A stretch of DNA of 50,954 nt from Anaerolineales bacterium (GTDB lineage Bacteria > Chloroflexota > Anaerolineae > Anaerolineales > E44-bin32). Position numbers and translations under genes: made by a program. Position 1 is the first letter of the stretch. Each line of letters opens with the position of its first letter. The DNA is taken from positions 1-50,954 of the forward strand of contig JAFGNH010000166.1 in assembly GCA_016927115.1 (NCBI GenBank). The letters are read 5' to 3'. Shown here one piece after another: positions 17,736 to 25,550 of this stretch. The notes beneath the pieces were generated by a model. The model was given only the letters and a program-made list of their open reading frames with translations. It had not been told where the DNA came from and ran no database searches.

Positions 17736-18704
17736 TCATGCGCCTTTCATCTGCAGTGGAAGTGCTGGCGACAGGAATGGTGCAAGAGCAGGTTCAGATG
17801 AGGCGATACACCTGCGTGCATATCGTCCGGATCTGGCCAGAGTCCGTTCGAGAAGATGCACCAGCTCGACTGCATCAAGAAACGAGTGTGCGCTGGCCGC
17901 AGTAACACCTGCGCTGGCTGTCAGAGGGTATGATTCATCAATATAACCCTCGCCTGACGTCTCCACACATTTCTGCAGCCTTTCTGCCAATATCAATGCC
18001 TGTTCAAGCGTACAATCCGGCAGAACTGCCAGGAACTTATCCGGGGCTGTACGGCCCAATTCATCATAACTGCGAAGTGAGATCTGCAGCTCGCGAGCGG
18101 TTCTTAATACAATTCGCTGCGAAATATCTTCTCCCCATAAACTATTAAACATTTCAAAATCGTCCAGCCAGAGCAAAATCAACCCGGTGTGTTCTTGCCG
18201 GCGGCAGGCACGATGCAGTTGATGATCCATAACCCTTAATACGCCTTTTGAGTTCCATAGACCTGTCAACTCATCCCTGGACACAATCAGGAGAGACGAA
18301 TCCTGATCCTGTGCTTTCCGGCAAGATGCCAGGATCCGCCCTGCCGCATGCAGCCGGGCTTTTAACTCATCCGGGTAAATCGGCTTGAAAAGTATTTCAT
18401 CAGCACCCGCCAGGAGGCCCTCAGCCGATATTTCTGGGCGATCCTCAACTGTCATTAATATCAAATAAATACATCGATCCACGGCCTTCATCCGGATCAT
18501 TTCACAAAGTTGAATCCCATCCATACGCGGCATATTCCAATCTACCATTACAATCAAGGGAGCATCCTCCCGCAAAAGAATTCCCCAGGCTTCCATTCCA
18601 AAACGTGCCAGGACAGTCTTCCACCCCCATGTTGTCAGCATACGATCAAGACTATGCAAAGTATCTGGATTATCGTCCACTATGAGTATGGTTTCTGCAG
18701 TCAT
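17736..18704 (-). CDS. Response regulator with degenerate GGDEF domain
   Basis: The 322-residue protein has a canonical receiver (1-125): acidic pair Asp10/Asp11, phospho-acceptor Asp55 in VDWNMPR and Lys107 in FKP. A linker precedes a diguanylate-cyclase-fold domain from about residue 142 (SRDELTGLWN). The catalytic GGDEF loop reads APDKF (220-224), and the metal-binding segment is LDDFE. The glycine pair and acidic residues needed for c-di-GMP synthesis are lost, so it is probably a non-catalytic output or binding module. A GGAAGAA site supports the start. It is upstream of, and probably co-transcribed with, the large hybrid kinase. Confidence 0.88.
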   Translation of the reverse strand: MTAETILIVDDNPDTLHSLDRMLTTWGWKTVLARFGMEAWGILLREDAPLIVMVDWNMPRMDGIQLCEMIRMKAVDRCIYLILMTVEDRPEISAEGLLAGADEILFKPIYPDELKARLHAAGRILASCRKAQDQDSSLLIVSRDELTGLWNSKGVLRVMDHQLHRACRRQEHTGLILLWLDDFEMFNSLWGEDISQRIVLRTARELQISLRSYDELGRTAPDKFLAVLPDCTLEQALILAERLQKCVETSGEGYIDESYPLTASAGVTAASAHSFLDAVELVHLLERTLARSGRYARRCIASSEPALAPFLSPALPLQMKGA

Positions 18705-18812
18705 TTCTTCCCCCTGTTATCCCCTTTTCCACATTGTACAGGCAGAGAGCCAGATCAGTCAGAGTACTCTGGTAGGATTCGATTCGATTTGGAGCACATT
18801 CCTTAAATAAAA

Positions 18813-18844
18813 CAGCCCGAAATTAAAATGACAATCTCGGGCTG
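18813..18844 (-). terminator. Intrinsic terminator of the LCP gene
   Basis: TCGGGCTG (18837-18844) and CAGCCCGA (18813-18820) form an 8-bp stem (extendable by A-T pairs) around a 16-nt loop. On the minus strand it is followed by TTTTATTT. It begins about 22 nt beyond the LCP stop codon. Confidence 0.8.
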
Positions 18845-18865
18845 AAGTTTGCTTCCGATGTGCGC

Positions 18866-19936
18866 CTATTCAGTAAACAGATCTTCCATTAACGTGATTA
18901 ATACATCCCGCTTGGGGAGTAATACAGCAGCGCCGGTCGATGGAACAGTCCAGGATGTAACATGATCCTGTGTGAGCGTCTGCCCGGTGATCGATATCGC
19001 CCCTGATGCCACCTTTGAAGCTGTCGGAATAAGTTGCAGCATATCCACAATGTTCACGTTTGTCTGGAACAGATCATTAAACTGGGCGTAGAGATCAGGG
19101 ATTCTGGATAATCCGTCCAACGAGATGACCTTTTTAAAGATCGCCTTTACTACTTCCTGCTGGCGCCGCAGACGATCAAAATCACTGCTGGCTTTCCTCA
19201 TACGGACATACCCCAGCGCCTGGACTCCATTCATGTGGTACGTTCCAGGCGAATAGTTATACCAGACACCACCATATTCATCATTAAGGTAGCCTGTTAC
19301 CTCAACATCAATCCCACCAAGGCTGTTGATGCCGGACACAAAACCGTTGAAGTTTACCCGAGCCCAATAATCCACGGTGATGCCGAAGTTATACAGAATG
19401 GTCTGCTCCAGAGTGATCTCACCGCCATGGGCTTCTGCACTGTTTATCCGCTCAACCTTCCATCCCGGGATATACACATACAGGTCTCTGGGAACAGAAA
19501 GCATAATAACTTTCTCGTTTTTCGGATCAACCGATACAATGATCATCGTGTCTGTCCGATACCCATAGCCATTCGATCGTTGGTCAGAACCCAGCAGAAC
19601 GAATGTTATCGCACTATCCGAAAGGACTACCTCGGGCATGGGGGGCGGAATTTCTATAGCGGAGATATCAGACGGCCCCGGGAATGATTCCCAGGGATCC
19701 TGCGGCATACTGAGCGCGGTTGCCTCCGGTACAATGCTGTTTTCTGCTATTGCTGTCGTCTCGATCCCGGTGTCGGCAATCGGTAAAAAAGGCGTGGGTG
19801 TAACAGTATTCAGGGATGCAGCCATCACGCGGCGATCAGAATCCTCTACACTTTCCAGAGCAGCATCAAACAGGGAACAGCTGGAGAGCAGCAGACTGAC
19901 AATACAAAGTATAGTGATCAGGTTCTTTCTATTCAT
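18866..19936 (-). CDS. LytR-CpsA-Psr (LCP) family protein, lipoprotein form
   Basis: From MNRKNLITIL (19936) the product is 356 residues with a lipoprotein signal (LLLSSC, Cys20). Further upstream in-frame ATGs lack support. After a Ser/Thr/Pro-rich linker, the LCP domain begins near FVLLGSDQR, with GYRTDTMIIVSV, SVPRDLYVYIPG and ERINSAEAHGG, then YVRMRKASSDFDRLRRQQ. LCP proteins transfer lipid-linked glycopolymers onto peptidoglycan or other cell-wall acceptors. Most have an N-in transmembrane anchor, so a lipobox is a variant. It is monocistronic with its own terminator. Confidence 0.9.
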   Translation of the reverse strand: MNRKNLITILCIVSLLLSSCSLFDAALESVEDSDRRVMAASLNTVTPTPFLPIADTGIETTAIAENSIVPEATALSMPQDPWESFPGPSDISAIEIPPPMPEVVLSDSAITFVLLGSDQRSNGYGYRTDTMIIVSVDPKNEKVIMLSVPRDLYVYIPGWKVERINSAEAHGGEITLEQTILYNFGITVDYWARVNFNGFVSGINSLGGIDVEVTGYLNDEYGGVWYNYSPGTYHMNGVQALGYVRMRKASSDFDRLRRQQEVVKAIFKKVISLDGLSRIPDLYAQFNDLFQTNVNIVDMLQLIPTASKVASGAISITGQTLTQDHVTSWTVPSTGAAVLLPKRDVLITLMEDLFTE

Positions 19937-20205
19937 ATACCAATCCTGCGGTGCTAAAAACCGCAAATTCCTCTTATTAGAACTGCTTTTCCTTATCTCT
20001 ATTGTAATCCCGATAACATCAATAAAATATGTGGTTTCAATGGATGCAATAGCCATGCCATAAATTAAAAAGAACACCCTTTCAGCCTGAGAATTTCTGA
20101 CCTGTCAGCCGGACAGGATGCAGTGATAAATATAAGACGAATGGCAAGGAGCAAATGTTCCTTGGCAATCAATATTTTGCGATTAATTCCAGGTAGAGGG
20201 TGTTT

Positions 20206-21561
20206 TCAGGCAGCAAAACCTGGGCGGTGAAGCGGGGCAGCTGCTTCTTCTGTCAGTGGAATGGTTACACGAATACAGGTGCCGGAACCGCGATGAGACT
20301 CAATCTCCAGCAGACCACTGATAAGTTCTGATCGCTCCTGCAGGTTGACCATACCCAGGCTGCCCCGTTGCTCATAATTCTGCTGGATTTCTTCCAGGTT
20401 AAATCCAACCCCGTCATCTTCCACTTCCAGCACAACAAGGTCGCCTGATCTCTGCATTCGGACCCAGATGTTTTTTGCGCTGGCATGTTTACGGGCATTA
20501 TTGACCGCTTCTTCGATAATATAGAACACAACACCGAGGCGGTTCAACTCCATCGATTCATCAATATCTTCAAAGGCTTCAATGTGAACCTGCTGCTGAT
20601 AGGTTTCCTTCATTTTATCCGCCAACTGCTGCAGAGCAGCCATCAAACCCTGTGATTCCAAGGCCAGCGGGCGAAGTGTAAACAACATTTGCCGGATCTC
20701 TTTAGTTGTACGCAGGGCCAGTTCTTCAATCCGCTCTAATTCTTCGAGAGTGGCTTTTGGATCCCGTTCCAGTAATTTACGCGAGAAATTGATCCGCATT
20801 GCAATCGCCGAGATGGATTGTGCAGGGCCATCATGAAGATCACGCGCCAGCTTCTTGCGGGCCTCTTCCTGTATCTCAACAATTCGCTCTTTTTCTTCCT
20901 CCAGCTCACTGTACAGGCGCGCATTCTGGAATGCGATCATGATCTGCTGTGCAACGGTTTCCAGCAGCTGCAACCTGTCTTCGCTGAAATACTCCTGTTG
21001 GCGGTGCGCAAAAAGCAGCACACCATACATCTTCATACCCGCTGAAAGCGGCATACATACAACTACGCGCGCAACCTGAAGGGCAGTCAACCGGCGCAGT
21101 TCAGGGTCCTGGGAAGGCTGAAAACAGACGGTAACCTCACTTGTATTCAATGCTTCCGCCACGATCCCCTTGCGGCCTGGCAGCCTTGTGCGCATGTCCG
21201 CCTGGCTTAACCCACGGGCTATTGCCACCTGAAGCTGATTATCTTCAAACAGCAGAATAGCACTTTTAGGACGCGCAGCACCTTCTGCTGGATCAATCAG
21301 CACTTCATCAACCAGGTCCAGCGCCAGGGAGAGCACAAGCTCATAGTTCAGAGTTGCATTAAGCGCTCCGATAAGCTTGTTCACAATCCGAAGCCGCTCG
21401 ATTTCACGCTCCAGCTGTTTTTCACGGTCGGCAGCAAATGATCGACGTCCTGCCTGTTTATCATCGCTGTTTGAAAGTTGACCATTCAGCCAGCCAATAA
21501 GAGTTCCCATTGCTTTCATCACCCGCATTTTTAAGTTCCGGTGTCTGATCATACCATACAC
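20206..21561 (-). CDS. Cytosolic GAF-domain histidine kinase, NarL-partner (HisKA_3) type
   Basis: The 451-residue kinase has no membrane segment. An N-terminal helix leads into a GAF domain (about 65-215). The HisKA_3 dimerisation helix with ARDLHDGPAQ (phospho-acceptor His243) follows, then a HATPase_c with NNARKHA, EDDGVGF and GSLGMVNLQER. Such kinases normally phosphorylate a NarL/FixJ-type regulator, and none is adjacent, so its partner must be elsewhere. Conserved Cys residues in the GAF are few, so the ligand is unclear. Start codons at 21561, 21528 and 21510 are all possible; none has a strong ribosome site. Confidence 0.9.
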   Translation of the reverse strand: MYGMIRHRNLKMRVMKAMGTLIGWLNGQLSNSDDKQAGRRSFAADREKQLEREIERLRIVNKLIGALNATLNYELVLSLALDLVDEVLIDPAEGAARPKSAILLFEDNQLQVAIARGLSQADMRTRLPGRKGIVAEALNTSEVTVCFQPSQDPELRRLTALQVARVVVCMPLSAGMKMYGVLLFAHRQQEYFSEDRLQLLETVAQQIMIAFQNARLYSELEEEKERIVEIQEEARKKLARDLHDGPAQSISAIAMRINFSRKLLERDPKATLEELERIEELALRTTKEIRQMLFTLRPLALESQGLMAALQQLADKMKETYQQQVHIEAFEDIDESMELNRLGVVFYIIEEAVNNARKHASAKNIWVRMQRSGDLVVLEVEDDGVGFNLEEIQQNYEQRGSLGMVNLQERSELISGLLEIESHRGSGTCIRVTIPLTEEAAAPLHRPGFAA

Positions 21562-21851
21562 CGCTTCTGAAATCTTCCCGCCGCATTTCTGGTTTTCTGC
21601 GGGAAGAATTTCACTATCCGATCCATTTGGTACTTATAGTATCTTATAGACTCAAATAATTCTAACTTACAAAGTGCCTACAAATCCATCCTGTCCTTAT
21701 CCCGGAATGGTAACCCCTGTTGAAACATGCCTGCTTTTACGCCTGAAATATCTTTTCCCATCTGTAAAGAAGAATAATTACCCCGGAAGCGAATTCACTC
21801 CAGAAAGGAGCTAAACAGCTGAGAAATTAATTGATTTTTAACAAAAAATCC

Positions 21852-22385
21852 TCATTTCAGCGTTCTTATCTGTTCTTCAATATCAGCAATGATCCCATCC
21901 AGGTTCTCCCTCTGCCTCTTTAAATCATCCAGAAGCGTGCTGCGCTGCTGTGAATAATCCATCCCCGCCTCCATCCGGTGCTGGCAGTATAACCAGAGGA
22001 TATTGAGGAATTCCGATCCTTTATCCATGGGGTTTTTCTGAACCGGATCCTCACTTTCCTCTCCTGAAAACCGCTCAGTCCAGATCTGGAGCAGCCACTT
22101 GGGCGGCTGCCACCCTTTACGCAGCATCTTTTCTGTCAAGACAAAATCCAGATCCACATCAATGGAAGCCGCAGCAAGAAGCAGCATCATGTAGGTATCG
22201 GCCAGCTCAATCTCAATCTGGCTGTCACGCTCGTTGTTGCGCAGCCAGCCCTCCCCCACCATACCGGATCGCATGATGGCATCGAAGGTTTCCCCAAGTT
22301 CTGTCTGAGCAAAAATCACTGCGGGGAGCAGCTCCGGTACCTTGCGGCCCGTCTGTTGGAAGTAATCCAGTATCTGATGAATCAT
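21852..22385 (-). CDS. MazG-like (all-alpha NTP pyrophosphatase fold) protein
   Basis: The 177-residue helical protein contains the two acidic helices of the MazG/dUTPase-like superfamily: ELGE near residue 30 and EIELADTYMMLL near residue 60. These fit the EXXE...EXXD metal-binding pattern. A Trp-rich middle and a C-terminal coiled coil (about 145-177) follow. If active it would hydrolyse nucleoside triphosphates to monophosphates, but I infer this from the motif only. GGAGAGAG directly upstream supports the start. It lies 92 bp downstream of mutY on the same strand, so a shared transcript related to nucleotide-pool hygiene is plausible. Confidence 0.6.
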   Translation of the reverse strand: MIHQILDYFQQTGRKVPELLPAVIFAQTELGETFDAIMRSGMVGEGWLRNNERDSQIEIELADTYMMLLLAAASIDVDLDFVLTEKMLRKGWQPPKWLLQIWTERFSGEESEDPVQKNPMDKGSEFLNILWLYCQHRMEAGMDYSQQRSTLLDDLKRQRENLDGIIADIEEQIRTLK

Positions 22386-22477
22386 ACTCTCTCCTTGCCG
22401 GAATGTTCTACATCATAAAGCGGCGGCCTTTTACAGGCAGATGATTCTTGTCGTTCAACGTTCCGCGCCGGAATCGG

Positions 22478-23587
22478 TCATCTTTTTTCCAGCAGCAGAT
22501 GGGCCAGCCGTACAGCAATCATCCGATCTACTTTTCCCATCGGATACTTTTCCAGCCTGTAGATTGCAGGCCAGGCTAATTCAGCATGCTCCTTGGCCAC
22601 AGGCTCACCGCGTTCAACCCGGCAGGTGAATGCTGTAACTGTCACCTTGAAGTGGGTATAAGCATGGCGATAGGTGCCAATCCGGTTTCCAACGGAAACC
22701 TCGATATCAAGTTCCTCTGCCAGCTCACGCTGCAGACACGCGGGCAGACTTTCCCCATCCTCCTGCTTTCCTCCCGGGAATTCCCACAATCCTGCCAGTA
22801 GTTTTCCTGCGGGTCGTCGCGCCAGCAGCACGCAGTCCCCACGATGGATAACACCAGCTGCTACATGGAAATGCGGAACCGCCTGTTTCGGTTTCCGGAG
22901 AGGAATACGATCCTGGCTTCCTTCTGCGAATGCCCGGCAGTGCCGCTTCAACGGACACTGATCGCAGTGCGGGCTGGAAGGCAGGCAGATCACAGCACCA
23001 AGGTCCATCAACGCCTGATTGAAATCGGAGGCATGTCCGGCGGGCAGCAGCTTACGAGCCTGCTCCAGGAGTTCCTGTTTCCCCTGCGCCGCAGCAAGAT
23101 CCAGCTCAAGGCCCAACACACGGGCAAGCACCCGCTTCAGGTTTCCATCCAGTGTGAGGACATCCTGGTTATAGACAAAAGCAGCAATAGCTGCTGCAGT
23201 GTACTCACCAATCCCGGGAAGCGATTGAAGGGTTTTGATATCGTCGGGCAGGCTGCTGTGGTATTGGTCGACAATGATCTTTGCTGTACGACGAAGATTC
23301 TGCGCTCTGCGGTAGTATCCCAACCCTTCCCACACAGAAAAAACATCATCAAGAGCTGCGTGTGCCAGAGTCTCGAAATCCGGGAATCGCTCTATCCAGC
23401 GCTGGTAATACGCCACCACGGTTTCAACGCGTGTCTGCTGCAGCATGATTTCTGAAACCAGAATCGCGTACGGGTCACTGGTTCTGCGCCATGGCAGATC
23501 CCGAGCGTTCTTCTGATACCAGTTCAATAAGTTGGAAGCCAGGGAGGAGGACATGGAAGAATTGTACCGGACGGTGGCAGCATCCAT
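22478..23587 (-). CDS. mutY: A/G-specific adenine glycosylase MutY
   Basis: Starting at MDAATVRYNSSM (23587) gives 370 residues, near the usual MutY length. The open frame continues 96 codons upstream, but only through a tandem repeat, and has no MutY homology. Seen are the catalytic Glu in SEIMLQQTRVETV, the helix-hairpin-helix LPGIGEYTAAAI with catalytic Asp in TLDGNLKRV, and the [4Fe-4S] ligands C-x6-C-x2-C-x5-C (CLPSSPHCDQCPLKRHC). A C-terminal NUDIX-like 8-oxoG recognition domain has GGKQEDGES-x6-RELAEELDI, an unusually intact NUDIX box. MutY removes adenine opposite 8-oxoguanine. A start at 23554 (MSSSLASNLL) is the alternative. Confidence 0.95.
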   Translation of the reverse strand: MDAATVRYNSSMSSSLASNLLNWYQKNARDLPWRRTSDPYAILVSEIMLQQTRVETVVAYYQRWIERFPDFETLAHAALDDVFSVWEGLGYYRRAQNLRRTAKIIVDQYHSSLPDDIKTLQSLPGIGEYTAAAIAAFVYNQDVLTLDGNLKRVLARVLGLELDLAAAQGKQELLEQARKLLPAGHASDFNQALMDLGAVICLPSSPHCDQCPLKRHCRAFAEGSQDRIPLRKPKQAVPHFHVAAGVIHRGDCVLLARRPAGKLLAGLWEFPGGKQEDGESLPACLQRELAEELDIEVSVGNRIGTYRHAYTHFKVTVTAFTCRVERGEPVAKEHAELAWPAIYRLEKYPMGKVDRMIAVRLAHLLLEKR

Positions 23588-23593
23588 CAAGCT

Positions 23594-23850
23594 TTTTCCC
23601 TCCCCCCTGTTTTTCGCGCCCGGGTCAGCTCCGTCCGGGCTGGTTCCATAGTTTTCCCCATTCCCCCGTATCAATTGGATCCAAATTTCTGCTGCCCCCC
23701 TGCAGCCCGTGGATCCCGCCCCTGTCCAGCGTATCCTCCACCGCAGCTCCGTCAGGGCAGGTTCCTCAGCCTCTCCCAATCCCCGGCGTTTTCCGGATCT
23801 GTAAACCCGCTGCCCTGCCACCACCCTGTTAATCCCGCCCCTGTCCAGCG
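23594..23850. repeat. Imperfect ~118-bp tandem repeat between mutY and the DUF389 gene
   Basis: A perfect 19-bp block (ATCCCGCCCCTGTCCAGCG) occurs at 23713-23731 and 23832-23850. A second block, CAGCTCCGTC-n-GGGC-n-GGTTCC, occurs at 23626-23647 and 23744-23765. Offsets of 119 and 118 bp show a repeat unit of that size with about two copies and a degraded start of an earlier one. It fills the divergent intergenic region (23588-23904), is C-rich on the plus strand, and accounts for the false upstream extension of mutY. Confidence 0.7.
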
Positions 23851-23904
23851 CCGCCTTTCCAGTAGAACCTTGCACTTCACCAGCGATTAAGCCAAACTAG
23901 AACC

Positions 23905-25335
23905 ATGCAGCCGAATGAAACTCCATCCACAGAACCCAACACTACCCAGCCTGGACCTTCACTCCGTGTGCGCATCCTGCACATATTACACAGGGTGATC
24001 CCAAAACTCACCCTCAAACACCGCGCTCAGGTACAGGTGGTGCTGCGGGAAGCCTCAAATCCTGATTTCGACTATTTTCTGCTCGTGGTGCTCTCCAGTA
24101 TTATCGCCACGTTTGGATTGATTACCGACTCCGCCCCGGTGATTATCGGAGCCATGCTGGTCGCGCCCCTCATGTCGCCGCTGCTGGGCCTGAGCCTGGC
24201 CTCACTCAACGGAGATGAAGTGCTGCTGAGCCGCGCAATCACCGCCATTCTGCGCGGAGCCATCCTTACTGTGGTCATGGGATTCGTGCTCACCTGGATA
24301 GGCCGCTATCTTCCTTTCACACCCCTGATCGAACCCTCTTCACAGGTGATCGCCCAGACTCATCCCAGTCCATTCGATCTCGGTGTATCCATCGCGGGCG
24401 GCGTCGCTGCAGCCTTTGCACTGGCCATGCCTGAAATCTCAGCGGCACTGCCTGGCGTTGCTATTGCAACTGCGTTTGAACCTCCTCTCTGTACAATCGG
24501 AATCGGGCTGGCTCTCGGAGATTTAGGAATGGCCGGTGGAGCGCTGCTTCTGTTTCTCACCAACACCGCTGCAATTGTTTTCGCCGGCGTGTTCACTTTC
24601 TTCATTCTTGGATTCAGGCCAAAGCAGCTGGATATCCGCTGGCGCAGCCTGCCTCGCAGCCTCGTGGTATCCGCTGTCCTTGTTCTTGTGCTGGTCATCC
24701 CGCTGATTTTCCTGAGTGCTACCTTTGTCCGCCAGGGCAAAGAGGAAATCGAAATCCGCAGAACTGTGCAGCTCACACTCGATGAACACCATGCATCACT
24801 GGTCTCCCTGGAAACGACCGAAAGTGAAGGCATCCTCGAGATCGAAATAACCCTGCGCAGCGAAACCGGTTTTGTATATGAAGATGTTGTTGCCCTCCAG
24901 CAGGAACTGGCCACAAGCCTGCAGCGGACCCTGGCGGTGCGTGTTAATGTTATCCCGAGCCTGCAGCTCGACCCACTCATCCCTCCAACTCGTACTGCCA
25001 CACCCACGCCTGGGCCGACAATGACTATAACCGCGACATCAACGCAAACAGCCACCACGAAACCACTGCCAAGCCTCACGTCAACGCCAACTGCAACCGC
25101 TACCAGCACTTCTACACCCTCTTCACTGGCGGTCGCCAACACCGGTTCCGATGTACTCATTCTGCGGGCGTTTCCGGAGGGCCCGCAAATCGGTTTCCTG
25201 CAGTCCGGCGATATTCTGCTGCAGTTATATGAACAGGAGCTGCTGAACGGGATGGTATGGATCCAGGTGCAGGATCAGGCCGGCCGTACCGGCTGGGTAC
25301 CGCAGTATTACACCGTCCTGTATTCCTCTCCCTGA
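23905..25335 (+). CDS. DUF389 membrane protein with C-terminal SH3-like domain
   Basis: The 476-residue protein has a short cytoplasmic N-terminus, then a DUF389/TIGR00341-type core of about six membrane helices (about 50-280), with ITDSAPVIIGAMLVAPLMSPLLG as the hallmark region. A soluble alpha/beta segment (about 280-355) is followed by a Thr/Pro/Ser-rich linker (about 357-410) and a terminal bacterial SH3-like domain (about 412-476; VLILRAFPEG, GDILLQLYE, GRTGWVPQYY). The linker and SH3 module are presumably outside the membrane and may contact the cell wall. Core function is unknown. It is divergent from mutY across the tandem repeat. Confidence 0.88.
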   Translation: MQPNETPSTEPNTTQPGPSLRVRILHILHRVIPKLTLKHRAQVQVVLREASNPDFDYFLLVVLSSIIATFGLITDSAPVIIGAMLVAPLMSPLLGLSLASLNGDEVLLSRAITAILRGAILTVVMGFVLTWIGRYLPFTPLIEPSSQVIAQTHPSPFDLGVSIAGGVAAAFALAMPEISAALPGVAIATAFEPPLCTIGIGLALGDLGMAGGALLLFLTNTAAIVFAGVFTFFILGFRPKQLDIRWRSLPRSLVVSAVLVLVLVIPLIFLSATFVRQGKEEIEIRRTVQLTLDEHHASLVSLETTESEGILEIEITLRSETGFVYEDVVALQQELATSLQRTLAVRVNVIPSLQLDPLIPPTRTATPTPGPTMTITATSTQTATTKPLPSLTSTPTATATSTSTPSSLAVANTGSDVLILRAFPEGPQIGFLQSGDILLQLYEQELLNGMVWIQVQDQAGRTGWVPQYYTVLYSSP

Positions 25336-25550
25336 GAAGAAAACACAGCCTCACTTGATCCGCCTGATGGATGGGGACTGTTTTTAAGGATGGAATGCAG
25401 TTTTCCAACAGATTTTTGGTCTGTAATGGCATGGAAGATGCAAAAAAGATTCATATAGTCTTCTTATATTATGCAGGAACGTGCCGGGTTATAATGCAGA
25501 TAACTGGATCTTTGGAAGATCAGTTCTGAAAGAAAAAAAGGAAGGTCCCT

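Noticed and set aside
22844..23455. 203-codon frame antisense to mutY
   Set aside because: Sense-strand MutY catalytic, Fe-S and NUDIX motifs are complete; the antisense frame is a shadow.
23588..23875. N-terminal 96-codon extension of MutY
   Set aside because: It runs through the tandem repeat, has no MutY similarity, and a usable start lies at 23587.
24360..25160. 266-codon frame antisense to the DUF389 gene
   Set aside because: Translation is low-complexity (Val/Ser/Arg/Thr) and reflects the codon bias of the sense gene, including its Thr/Pro linker.
25467..25495. Promoter of clpC at TATAAT 25490-25495
   Set aside because: The -10 is good, but no acceptable -35 lies 16-18 bp upstream, so it was not listed as a feature.
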